A stretch of 25,603 nucleotides of DNA from JAJYQH01 sp036261615 (GTDB lineage Bacteria > Actinomycetota > Actinomycetes > Propionibacteriales > Propionibacteriaceae): contig DATAKK010000025.1 in assembly GCA_036261615.1 (NCBI GenBank), positions 1-25,603 on the forward strand, given 5' to 3'. Shown in pieces: positions 17,552 to 25,603 of this stretch. Below the pieces are notes generated by a model. That model was not told the origin of the DNA and made no database searches. It worked only from the letters and a program-made list of their open reading frames with translations. Each line of letters starts with the position of its first letter. Within the stretch, counting starts at the first letter, position 1. The translations under genes and the position numbers were made by a program.

Positions 17552-17642
17552 CGGAGGACGGGTCGTACGCCTCCAGAGGACGCGCGTGGGGGCCACGCCG
17601 CCGCAGCGACGGGCCCCCACGGGTGCCTCAGTGGTCGACCGC

Positions 17643-19238
<1,596 letters not shown>

Positions 19239-19326
19239 CGGACGGAATTCCTTCTGCTTCGGGTCGGAGTGCACCCGGTGGGGGTGCGCCTGTGGCTGCG
19301 GCTGGCGGCGTGAAAACCGGGTGGCC

Positions 19327-19353
19327 GGGGTGCGGGCGGATGACCCGCACCCC
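19327..19353 (-). promoter_or_regulatory. Hairpin between groES and groEL
   Basis: GGGGTGCGGG (19327-19336) and CCCGCACCCC (19344-19353) are perfect ten-base inverted repeats with a seven-base loop, eight bases after the groES stop. A weaker hairpin GCACCC-N5-GGGTGC lies close to the groEL start (about 19270-19286). They could act as a partial terminator or as an mRNA processing or stability element that sets the groES to groEL ratio; the role is inferred. Confidence 0.55.
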
Positions 19354-19361
19354 GCCGGGGA

Positions 19362-19658
19362 CTACTTGCTGACGATGGCGAGGATGTCGCGGGCGTTGAG
19401 GAGCAGGTACTCCTGCCCGTCGTACTTCACCTCGGTGCCGCCGTACTTGCTGAAGATCACGACGTCGCCGACGGCCACATCGAGGGGAACACGCTCACCG
19501 TTGTCGTTGAAGCGACCGGGGCCGGTGGCGATGACCTTGCCCTCCTGCGGCTTCTCCTTCGCGGTGTCGGGGATGACCAGGCCCGAGGCGGTCGTCTGCT
19601 CGGCTTCGAGAGGCTGAACGAGGATCCGGTCCTCGAGCGGCTTGATCGTGGTTGCCAC
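19362..19658 (-). CDS. groES: Co-chaperonin GroES (10 kDa)
   Basis: This 98-residue protein forms the seven-membered lid of the GroEL chamber. It has the usual N-terminus (TTIKPLEDRILVQPLE), the mobile loop near residues 20-32 (EQTTASGLVIP), and the ending YLLLNARDILAIV. The start is a GTG at 19658; AGAAAGG lies eight bases upstream. It is the first gene of the groES-groEL operon, with a leader of roughly 150 bases from the predicted promoter between two CIRCE elements, so it should be repressed by HrcA and induced by heat. Confidence 0.97.
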   Translation of the reverse strand: MATTIKPLEDRILVQPLEAEQTTASGLVIPDTAKEKPQEGKVIATGPGRFNDNGERVPLDVAVGDVVIFSKYGGTEVKYDGQEYLLLNARDILAIVSK

Positions 19659-19787
19659 GTCAAAAACCTTTCTGACTAGTGCGCATCGGCGCGGAGACCG
19701 CGGCCGACGGTGATGTGCAGGTCGCGCCGGTTCGCCCGGCTGGAACAGGTTGCCGGTCGGGGCGTCGTCGCGGTGCCGTCCCGTCCG

Positions 19788-19814
19788 TTGGCAGACTCAC
19801 GGGGTGAGTGCCAA
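19788..19814 (-). promoter_or_regulatory. CIRCE operator (downstream copy), HrcA-binding site
   Basis: The arms TTGGCAGAC and GAGTGCCAA are separated by exactly nine bases, as in the CIRCE consensus TTAGCACTC-N9-GAGTGCTAA. The right arm is a near-perfect match; the left arm has two extra changes. It lies over the predicted transcription start of groES. Confidence 0.75.
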
Positions 19815-19819
19815 CGCTG

Positions 19820-19848
19820 AATCTATACCCGGGTTAGCACTCCTTCAA
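19820..19848 (-). promoter_or_regulatory. groES-groEL promoter
   Basis: On the minus strand TTGAAG (19848-19843) and TAGATT (19825-19820) are separated by 17 bases, fitting a sigma-70-type promoter. The -35 box lies in the spacer of the upstream CIRCE and the transcription start is expected in the downstream CIRCE. Confidence 0.7.
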
Positions 19849-19860
19849 CCCGAGTGCCAG
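19834..19860 (-). promoter_or_regulatory. CIRCE operator (upstream copy), HrcA-binding site
   Basis: TTAGCACTC, a perfect CIRCE left arm, is followed by nine bases and GAGTGCCAG. It overlaps the -35 region of the groES promoter and ends 15 bases before the stop codon of the methyltransferase gene. Confidence 0.85.
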
Positions 19861-19875
19861 CCGGGCGAGTCGCTG

Positions 19876-21057
19876 TCACGAGGGCGACCCCGGACGGACC
19901 CGCCGCACGACGAGGGCACGAGCACCTCGCGTGGTCGGCGTGAGGACGAGGGTGGCAGCCCGGGGGCCGGCGAGCTTGAGCCGGCGGCGCAGCGCCGCGG
20001 GGTCGACGTCGACGGCCCGCTTCTTGATCTCGAGCGTCCCGACGCGGTTCGCCCGCACCCACTGCCGGAGCGACTTCTCCCCCGGGTCGAGCACCTCGAG
20101 CACCTCGAACATCTCGCCCCACGGCGAGTCGACGGGCCGGTCGGCGGTGAGATAGCCGAGCCCGGGGGCGAGTTGCACCCAGCCGGGGAACACGGACGCC
20201 GTGAGCCCGGCCCGCAGCAGTGCACCGTCGGGTTCGACGACGTAGCGGCTCAGGTCCCCGACCGGCGGCTCGACGGGTGCGATCTCGGGGCCCACGGAGA
20301 GGTCCTGGGGCAGGAGGGTCACGGACCGGCCGGGTGCGGCGTCCGGGAGCCGCCACAGTGCGGCCTCGACCACGTCGCCCGCCTCGCTCACCCACCGCAC
20401 CTCGACGTCGTCGGGGACGAGCTCGAGCGGCAGTCCCGGCCCGAGCTTGACGCAGGCGACCGGGAACTCCCCGAGCACCGAGACGACGAAGTCCCAGGGC
20501 GGGCTGAACTGGTCGACCCGCCACGTGCGCCCGCGCTCCGTGCGCCGGGCGGGGTCACAGAAGACGGCGACGGACGCGGGGTCGCGGCCGGCGACCAGGC
20601 CGGGCAACTCCGCGACGGCGTCCCCCTCGATGACGCGCGCCCGGCCGGCGAGGTTGTGCCGGGCGAAGACCGCCGTGCGATGGTCGCGCTCCACGGCGAC
20701 GACGTCGAGGCCCGCCGCGTGGAACGCCAGCGCGTCGGCACCCAGGCCGCAGCCGAGGTCGACGATCGTGCGCACACCGGACGCCGCCATCCGCCGTGCG
20801 CGCCAGGCGGCCACCGCCGGACGCGTCGCCTGCTCGGTGCCGTGGGCCGTGAGCAGCATGCGGTCGACAGCAGGGCCGAACTTCGCCCGGGCACGCCGTC
20901 GCAGGGCGGCCTGGTCGAGCGCTGCGGCGGCGAGGTCGGCGTCGACGTGGCGGCGCAGGGCGGTGGCGGCGGCGAGCGAGCCGGGGTCCGCCTGGTCGCA
21001 CGCCAGGGCGATGGCCCGCTCCCCCTCGTCGGTGAGCAGGCGCTCGGGGTCGATCAC
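19876..21057 (-). CDS. Class I SAM-dependent methyltransferase with THUMP-like C-terminal domain
   Basis: This 393-residue protein has a helical N-terminal region (1-90), a Rossmann methyltransferase domain with motif I DLGCGLG (100-106), an acidic ribose-binding position (AVERD, 121-125) and a CDPARR segment (167-172), then a C-terminal region (about 300-385, SLRQWVRANRVGTLEIKKRAVDVDP...) typical of the THUMP-like domain seen in actinobacterial methyltransferases. The DPAR-type motif and THUMP-like domain suggest an RNA substrate, which is inferred. The start is a GTG at 21057, 13 bases after the DUF445 stop, so expression is probably coupled to that gene. It ends next to the groES promoter. 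Family-level role is not established. Confidence 0.88.
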   Translation of the reverse strand: MIDPERLLTDEGERAIALACDQADPGSLAAATALRRHVDADLAAAALDQAALRRRARAKFGPAVDRMLLTAHGTEQATRPAVAAWRARRMAASGVRTIVDLGCGLGADALAFHAAGLDVVAVERDHRTAVFARHNLAGRARVIEGDAVAELPGLVAGRDPASVAVFCDPARRTERGRTWRVDQFSPPWDFVVSVLGEFPVACVKLGPGLPLELVPDDVEVRWVSEAGDVVEAALWRLPDAAPGRSVTLLPQDLSVGPEIAPVEPPVGDLSRYVVEPDGALLRAGLTASVFPGWVQLAPGLGYLTADRPVDSPWGEMFEVLEVLDPGEKSLRQWVRANRVGTLEIKKRAVDVDPAALRRRLKLAGPRAATLVLTPTTRGARALVVRRVRPGSPS

Positions 21058-21070
21058 AGGCGGGCGACCC

Positions 21071-22327
21071 TCACCGGACGAGGACCGTCACCGCGTGGAT
21101 GAGCAGCCCGACGAGGCAGCCCACCACCGTGCCGTTGATGCGGATGAACTGGAGATCGCGGCCCACGTGCAGTTCGATCCGGCGCGACGCCTCCTCGCCG
21201 TCCCAGCGCTGGATGGTGTGGCTGATGATGCTCGACACCTCCCCGCCGTAGGTGTTGACGAAGAAGGCGACGATGTCGGCGATGCGGGTCTCGAGCCGGG
21301 CGCGCTGCGCGTCGTTGGTGACGAGGGTCGTCCCGAGGTCGGTGAGGGCCTGGCGGACGCGGGCGTGCACCCGCGAGTTCGGGTCGTCGAGGGACGCCGC
21401 GAGACTGTCGCGGACCGTGTGCCACACGTTGATCGCCGACTCGGCGAGCTGCGGGTGGGTGAGCAGCCGGGACTTGAGCGCCTCGGCCCGGGCCTGCACG
21501 TCGGGGTCGTGCTGGAGGTCGTCGGCCACACGCAGCAGCAGGTCGTCGATCGACTGGCGGGTCTGGTGGTTCGGGTCGTCGAGGATCGACTGCGCCCAGT
21601 CGAGCGCGTTGTTGTAGGTCCAGTCGACGATCCGGGTGCTCACGGCGTCCGGCGCCCACCACGGGGCGCGGTTGGCGACCATCCGCTTGAAGCTGTCGGG
21701 GTGGCGGGTCAGCCAGTCGCGGACCTCGCGCACGACGAGGTCGACGAAGCCGCGATGCGCCCCGTCGGCCACCACCGCCGACAACAGGTCGCCGGCCAGC
21801 GACGCCATCGGCTCGCGCGCCAGCCTCGGCATGACGACGTCGTCGACGAGCCCGCGGACGTCGTCGTCACCGACCCTCGCGACCCCGGCGCGGGCGATGC
21901 GCGCGAACTCGGTGCTGACGCGGGCTGCGTGCCCCTCGTCCTGGAGCCACCGCCCGACCCGCAGGCCCAGGTTGGCCGCCGCCAGCCGGTCGCGCGCGAT
22001 CTCCTCGGTGAGGAAGTTCTCGGTGAAGAAGTCCTCGAGGCTGAGCGCGATCTCGTCCTTCTTCGTGGGGACGATGGCAGTGTGCGGGATCGGCAGGCCG
22101 AGCGGGTGGCGGAACAGGGCGGTGACGGCGAACCAGTCGGCCATGGCGCCGACCATCGCCGCCTCGGCGCCGGTGTTCACCCACCCCCACCCGCCGCTCT
22201 GGGCGACCGGGAGGGTGGCGAGGTAGATGATCGCCGCGATGACGAGCAGGCTCAGGGCCAGCGTCTTCATCCGGCGGAGGTGTCGCAGCCGCTGCTGGTC
22301 GGCGGTGCTCAGCTGGTTCGCGCGCAT
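21071..22327 (-). CDS. DUF445 family membrane protein
   Basis: This protein has about 418 residues from ATG 22327. An N-terminal helix (LALSLLVIAAIIYLATLPV) is followed by the family's conserved EAAMVGAMADWFAVTALFRHPLGLPIPHTAIVP. A long, largely helical, charged middle region follows, and a C-terminal membrane helix (INGTVVGCLVGLLIHAVTVLV). The two-ended membrane anchoring and the ADWFAV and IPHTAI motifs are typical of DUF445 proteins; YheB-like members of the family are known in Bacillus, but the function is not known. A longer form from GTG 22363 is possible; neither start has a clear ribosome binding site. It leads into the methyltransferase gene. Confidence 0.9.
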   Translation of the reverse strand: MRANQLSTADQQRLRHLRRMKTLALSLLVIAAIIYLATLPVAQSGGWGWVNTGAEAAMVGAMADWFAVTALFRHPLGLPIPHTAIVPTKKDEIALSLEDFFTENFLTEEIARDRLAAANLGLRVGRWLQDEGHAARVSTEFARIARAGVARVGDDDVRGLVDDVVMPRLAREPMASLAGDLLSAVVADGAHRGFVDLVVREVRDWLTRHPDSFKRMVANRAPWWAPDAVSTRIVDWTYNNALDWAQSILDDPNHQTRQSIDDLLLRVADDLQHDPDVQARAEALKSRLLTHPQLAESAINVWHTVRDSLAASLDDPNSRVHARVRQALTDLGTTLVTNDAQRARLETRIADIVAFFVNTYGGEVSSIISHTIQRWDGEEASRRIELHVGRDLQFIRINGTVVGCLVGLLIHAVTVLVR

Positions 22328-22429
22328 CGGGACCCATTGAACCGCAGGCGACAGCAGCGCCACGACTTCGTCGGGGACAGTTCAGGGGAGGGCCGCCGGG
22401 GCCTGCCGGCGTCCCGGCGGCTGCGCGGC

Positions 22430-22690
22430 TCAGATCTCGTCGCGGCGGATCTCCCGCTCCACCCGGGTGTCCTCGGCGGGCGTGGTGCCCTGGACGTTGG
22501 TGGTGGAGCGCACGACCCGGCTGCGGGGCCGGTTGATGACCAGCTCGAGGATCAGCCACAGCAGACCCGCGGCCGCGATGATGAGGCCGATCATCGGGAG
22601 ATTGATGCCGCTCACGCTGTCGGCGACGGCGTACCTGAGGACGAGCCCGATGACGATGAGGGCGATCGGCCCTCCGATGCGTGCAGTCAT
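22430..22690 (-). CDS. Small two-helix membrane protein (DUF6458-like)
   Basis: This 86-residue protein has two membrane helices (about 5-23 and 28-49), the first with a glycine start typical of DUF6458 (RIGGPIALIVIGLVLRYAV), and a charged C-terminal tail ending EREIRRDEI. The start ATG 22690 is preferred to upstream in-frame starts because GGAAGG lies ten bases before it and the upstream translation has no membrane or conserved character. DUF6458 is an actinobacterial family without known role. It lies 66 bp upstream of the DUF445 start (longer form) on the same strand. Confidence 0.72.
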   Translation of the reverse strand: MTARIGGPIALIVIGLVLRYAVADSVSGINLPMIGLIIAAAGLLWLILELVINRPRSRVVRSTTNVQGTTPAEDTRVEREIRRDEI

Positions 22691-22834
22691 GATGCCTGCC
22701 TTCCGGTCGGGAACCCGGCCGCGTGGATGCGACCGGACTCGAGTCGTCGGGGTCCCAGGAGTGGCCCCGACACAGCCATCGTGGCCGGAGTCGGGCACCC
22801 GGGACCCCTGCACCTGCCACTGACCACACCCATC

Positions 22835-22850
22835 CCACCCCTTCGGGTGG
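22835..22850 (-). terminator. Weak hairpin after the NUDIX gene
   Basis: CCACCC and GGGTGG pair over six bases with a four-base loop, three bases after the NUDIX stop codon. It is short and has no T-run, so the terminator call is tentative. Confidence 0.4.
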
Positions 22851-22853
22851 CGA

Positions 22854-23348
22854 TCAGGACCGCAGGACTTCGATGTGGTGCGAGGCGAGCCGCCGGCCGT
22901 CGTAGTGCAGGACGCCGTGGAACTGCCGCACGTCCGGGTCGAACACCAACGGGAGGAACAGCCGGTCGCCCTCGTAGAGGGGCAGGGCGGCCAGCCGGTC
23001 CAGCTCGACCCAGCTCAACTCCCCCTCGGGGCTCCGCTCCGCGGGCTGCCCGCGGTAGCCCGTGACGAGGAACACGAAGCCGAACCAGTCACGCCCCTGG
23101 GAGTCGAAGCCGGGCCAGTTGAGCGTGCCGCGCAGGGTGAGGTCGGTCGCCTCGATGCCGGCCTCCTCGCGGATCTCGCGTCGCAGGCCGGCGACGACGT
23201 CCTCGTCGGGCTCGAGCTTGCCGCCGAGTCCGTTGTACAGGCCGAACTGCTCGTCGTGGGGGCGCGCCGTGCGGTGCACGAGGAGCACCCGCCGCCTGTC
23301 GGCGTCCACGACGTACCCGAGGGTGGCGAGGATCGGGGTGTAGGGCAT
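22854..23348 (-). CDS. NUDIX hydrolase (MutT-like)
   Basis: This 164-residue protein has a complete Nudix box, G-x5-E-x7-REI-x-EEAG-I (GKLEPDE ... RREIREEAGI, about residues 43-65), which binds Mg and hydrolyses nucleoside diphosphate derivatives. The N-terminus PYTPILATLGYVVDAD and the segments NGLGGKLEPDED and ASHHIEVL resemble bacterial 8-oxo-dGTP diphosphatases, though substrate cannot be read from sequence. The start ATG 23348 lies 16 bases after the tsaD stop, so both are probably co-transcribed. Confidence 0.9.
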   Translation of the reverse strand: MPYTPILATLGYVVDADRRRVLLVHRTARPHDEQFGLYNGLGGKLEPDEDVVAGLRREIREEAGIEATDLTLRGTLNWPGFDSQGRDWFGFVFLVTGYRGQPAERSPEGELSWVELDRLAALPLYEGDRLFLPLVFDPDVRQFHGVLHYDGRRLASHHIEVLRS

Positions 23349-23364
23349 GCCCGGCGGCTCGGGC

Positions 23365-24408
23365 TCAGACGAGGATCGTGGACACCGGCAGGCCCGAGTC
23401 GGCGCCGATGTCCATGCTCGAGGGCCGGCCGCCGGCGAGCACGACCTGGGTGGTGAGGGCGGCGATCATCGCGCCGTTGTCGGTGCACAGGCCCGGACGT
23501 GGCCGCCGGAGCGTCACGCCCACCGCCTCGCACCGCTCCTCGAGCAGGGTGCGTAGGCGGGAGTTCGCCGCGACTCCCCCGCCGATGAGCATGTTCGTGA
23601 CCCCGTAGTGCTGCGCGGCGTCCACCGCCTTCGCCGTGAGCACGTCGCACACGGCCTCCTGGAAGGACGCGGCGACGTCGGCGATCGGAATGTCGAGCCC
23701 GTCGCGCTGGCGGGCCTCGACCCAGCGGGAGACTGCGGTCTTGAGGCCGGAGAACGAGAAGTCGAAGCGGTGCTGCTCGAGGTCGTGGCGCGCCGTGAGA
23801 CCGCGGGGGAACCGGATCGCCGTGGGGTCGCCCTCGGCGGCCGCCCTGTCGATGACCGGACCGCCCGGGTAGGGCAGGCCGAGGACGCGGGCGACCTTGT
23901 CGTAGGCCTCCCCTGCGGCGTCGTCGATGGTCGAGCCGATCTCGACGATGCTCGTGGCCATGTCCTCGACGAGGAGAAGCGAGGTGTGGCCGCCGGAGAC
24001 GAGCAGCGCGATACAGGGGGTGGGCAGGGGGCCGTGGTCGAGCAGGTCGACCGCCACGTGCCCGGCCAGGTGGTTGACCCCGTACAGCGGCTTGTTGAGG
24101 TAGCTGGCGAGGGTCTTTGCGCTGGACAGCCCCACGACAAGGGCCCCCATGAGTCCGGGCCCGGCCGTGACGCCGACACCGTCGATCTCCGACAGGTCGA
24201 TGTCGGCCTTCTGCACCGCCCGCTGCAGGGCCGGCACCATCGCCTCGAGGTGGGCGCGGGACGCGACCTCGGGCACGACCCCGCCGAACCGCACGTGCTG
24301 CTCCACCGAGGAGGCCACCTCGTTGGCGAGCAGGGTGTTGCCGCGCACGATGCCCACACCGGTCTCGTCGCAGCTCGACTCGATGCCGAGAATCAAGGGT
24401 TCACTCAT
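23365..24408 (-). CDS. tsaD: tRNA N6-adenosine threonylcarbamoyltransferase TsaD
   Basis: This 347-residue ASKHA-fold enzyme, with TsaB, TsaC and TsaE, makes t6A37 in tRNAs that read ANN codons. Motifs are LGIESSCDETG (8-18), the metal-binding His113/His117 in NHLAGH, LLVSGGHTSL, FSGLKTA, GGGVAANS and CTDNGAMIA near the end. ATG 24408 has AGGA seven bases upstream; the open frame upstream of it is not conserved. The gene lies between a DUF5703 gene and a NUDIX gene. In many actinobacteria tsaE, tsaB and rimI precede tsaD; they are absent here and must lie elsewhere. Confidence 0.96.
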   Translation of the reverse strand: MSEPLILGIESSCDETGVGIVRGNTLLANEVASSVEQHVRFGGVVPEVASRAHLEAMVPALQRAVQKADIDLSEIDGVGVTAGPGLMGALVVGLSSAKTLASYLNKPLYGVNHLAGHVAVDLLDHGPLPTPCIALLVSGGHTSLLLVEDMATSIVEIGSTIDDAAGEAYDKVARVLGLPYPGGPVIDRAAAEGDPTAIRFPRGLTARHDLEQHRFDFSFSGLKTAVSRWVEARQRDGLDIPIADVAASFQEAVCDVLTAKAVDAAQHYGVTNMLIGGGVAANSRLRTLLEERCEAVGVTLRRPRPGLCTDNGAMIAALTTQVVLAGGRPSSMDIGADSGLPVSTILV

Positions 24409-24488
24409 TGCGTCCTGCCCGTCAGCGTCAGTGGTCGTCGACCAGCGGTGGAGTCTACCCGGGCGCTCGCGGCGGTCCCGGCCGTCGA

Positions 24489-24737
24489 TCATCCGACCAG
24501 GGTGGCCCGCTGCCGGATGATCCGGCGCCGCAGCCAGGCGTCCCGGACGCCGCTGCGGTACCGCCGCAGGCGCACCAGCTCCCAGCCGCCGTACTCGGCC
24601 TCGTCGACCAGCAACCGTCGGACCGCGTTGCGCCCCGCGTCGTGCGGGAGGCGGATCTGCTGCACCTCGAAGTCGGCGTTGCCGACGTGCTCGATCGAGG
24701 TCCACCTGCCGATCACCCTCGCCCGCTCCGCGCTCAT
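24489..24737 (-). CDS. DUF5703 family protein
   Basis: This is an 82-residue soluble, basic protein. The stretch VQQIRLPHDAGRNAVRRLL followed by DEAEYGGWELVRLRRYRSGVRDAWLRRRIIR matches the family pattern of short actinobacterial DUF5703 proteins, which have no known function. The start ATG 24737 has no strong ribosome binding site; GGATGGGCGG precedes it. It is 80 bases upstream of tsaD on the same strand and probably in the same transcript. Confidence 0.85.
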   Translation of the reverse strand: MSAERARVIGRWTSIEHVGNADFEVQQIRLPHDAGRNAVRRLLVDEAEYGGWELVRLRRYRSGVRDAWLRRRIIRQRATLVG

Positions 24738-24880
24738 CCGCCCATCCTGACACGCTTGTCGGGATGGACACGAGACCCTCCGTCAGGCGGTCCCCCGCCG
24801 GTGTGCATGGTCGTCGGGCTTGGTGCTAAGCTGCTCAGGCGTTCGGGAGACCGGGCGGTCGACAACTGAACACACACCCT

Positions 24881-24965
24881 GTCCGGGTGGCGGAATAGGT
24901 AGACGCGCTAGCTTGAGGTGCTAGTGCCCGTTAAGGGCATGGAGGTTCAAGTCCTCTCTCGGACA
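24881..24965 (+). tRNA. tRNA-Leu (GAG)
   Basis: The acceptor arm GTCCGGG/CTCGGAC pairs over seven positions with one G-T wobble, and the anticodon arm CTAGC/GCTAG encloses the loop TTGAGGT with anticodon GAG, reading CTC and CTT. A long variable arm (TGCCCGTTAAGGGCA) and the T arm GAGG-TTCAAGT-CCTC complete a class II tRNA. The 3' CCA is not encoded. A -10-like TAAGCT at 24827-24832 lies upstream. Confidence 0.95.
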
Positions 24966-24974
24966 CTCATGGAG

Positions 24975-25015
24975 ACCCCGATCTGACCAGGCTAAAGGCC
25001 TAGTCGGGCCGGGGT
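24975..25015 (+). terminator. Hairpin downstream of tRNA-Leu
   Basis: ACCCCG (24975-24980) pairs with CGGGGT (25010-25015), and internally GACCAGGC pairs with the later GCCTAGTC around a TAAA loop, giving an extended stem-loop ten bases after the tRNA. It is probably the terminator of the tRNA transcript. Confidence 0.6.
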
Positions 25016-25095
25016 TCGTGCTTTGTGCCCGGGACCGTCGTAGCCTGGTTCGGCACTGTGAGCGGTTCGACGGGTAGTGGCATCAGGCATGCCCG

Positions 25096-25603
25096 TTACT
25101 CCTGTGGCCGAAGTGGGCCGTAGAACCACGATGCTGTCACTCCACCGTCGATGAGGAAGTCACTCCCGGTGATGAACGCTCCGTCGGGCCCAAGAAGCAG
25201 TGCCGCCAGAGCCGCGACCTCGTCCGATGTGCCGGCCCGCCCGGCCGGAGAAAGATCGATCATGCGCTGGTAACCGGCCGCCCTTGGGCCGCTCAACTCG
25301 TCCCTGGCCAGTGGGGTCATGACGATTCCCGGGCTCATCGCGTTGAGCCGTGCGCCCCGTTCTGCCCACCGGACAGCCTGGCCCTGCACCCGCAAGACGT
25401 TGCCGCGCTTGGAGAGTTGGTAGGCCAGCAGCGAATCGGGGACCCGGTCGGGCTGCAGCATTGCCAGGCCCAACAGCTCTTCGGTCGGAGTCGTGGCCAG
25501 GAGCCGGTCCTCCTCGGCCGTCAGTGCCCGCAACCGGTGGCCGGACTGGGAGGCGATCACGACGCCTGCTCCCCCAGCCGCGATGACGTCGCCGAACTCC
25601 TCC
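25096..25603 (-). CDS. Short-chain dehydrogenase/reductase, C-terminal part (cut by window edge)
   Basis: The frame runs open to the window end, so the N-terminus with the NAD(P)-binding glycine motif is missing. The visible 168 residues show the catalytic Ser (VVIASQSGH), Tyr-x3-Lys (YQLSK), the NAMSPGIVMTPL segment after the active site, and the family ending FITGSDFLIDGGV. The insert between Ser and Tyr (about 40 residues, LRALTAEEDRLLATTPTEELL...) is longer than in many classical SDRs and resembles SDRs annotated as hydroxysteroid dehydrogenase-like in actinobacteria. Substrate is unknown. The upstream GTG at 25560 is internal, not the start. Confidence 0.9.
   Translation of the reverse strand, partial: EEFGDVIAAGGAGVVIASQSGHRLRALTAEEDRLLATTPTEELLGLAMLQPDRVPDSLLAYQLSKRGNVLRVQGQAVRWAERGARLNAMSPGIVMTPLARDELSGPRAAGYQRMIDLSPAGRAGTSDEVAALAALLLGPDGAFITGSDFLIDGGVTASWFYGPLRPQE

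Noticed and set aside
20447..23065. 872-residue frame antisense to the methyltransferase and DUF445 genes
   Set aside because: It runs over three well-supported genes on the other strand and shows no conserved domain.
24881..25020. tRNA-Leu 3' end as an integration (att) site
   Set aside because: No integrase gene and no repeat of the tRNA 3' end was seen nearby; the following hairpin is explained as a terminator.

Overview
The window is a compact, gene-dense stretch of a high-GC actinobacterial chromosome. The evidence is the gene content (sucCD close to pcrA, a GuaB3-type IMP dehydrogenase relative beside guaB, PspC-fused sensor kinase, DUF222/HNH endonuclease, DUF5703 and THUMP-like methyltransferase), the frequent GTG starts, and several TANNNT -10 boxes lying 6-7 nt upstream of start codons, as in leaderless actinobacterial mRNAs. 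I cannot name the genus.

Layout. 1-1212 (-) holds the start of sucD and all of sucC. 1645-3060 (+) is a DUF222/HNH endonuclease gene of the 13E12 type, with a LexA-like palindrome on its promoter, lying between sucC and pcrA. 3107-5566 (-) is pcrA, and 5663-6940 (+) a membrane-anchored phospholipase D/cardiolipin synthase-like protein. 7107-11590 is an envelope-stress block: a GlsB/YeaQ-type membrane protein, a NarL-type response regulator, a PspC-fused histidine kinase, a divergent PspC/toastrack-like protein, a two-helix LiaI-like protein and a small PspC protein. 11636-13219 (-) is guaA and 13354-14292 (+) cysK.

14362-17383 (-) is a guaB - guaB3 - chorismate mutase cluster. 17643-19658 (-) is groES-groEL under a promoter flanked by two CIRCE (HrcA) operators. 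19876-22690 (-) carries a SAM-dependent methyltransferase, a DUF445 membrane protein and a small two-helix membrane protein. 22854-24737 (-) carries a NUDIX hydrolase, tsaD and a DUF5703 protein. A tRNA-Leu(GAG) follows at 24881-24965 (+), and the window ends inside a short-chain dehydrogenase gene (-).

Most of this is housekeeping: TCA cycle, GMP synthesis, cysteine synthesis, chaperonin, tRNA modification and DNA repair. The parts that reward a second look are the PspC/toastrack signalling island without a pspA in view, the SOS-like operator on the HNH gene, the tandem CIRCE operators, a GuaB3 lacking the catalytic cysteine of IMP dehydrogenases, and a palindromic repeat between groEL and guaB. 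I did not find a CRISPR array, insertion sequence, prophage or clear defence island, and nothing I can honestly call a wholly new system.
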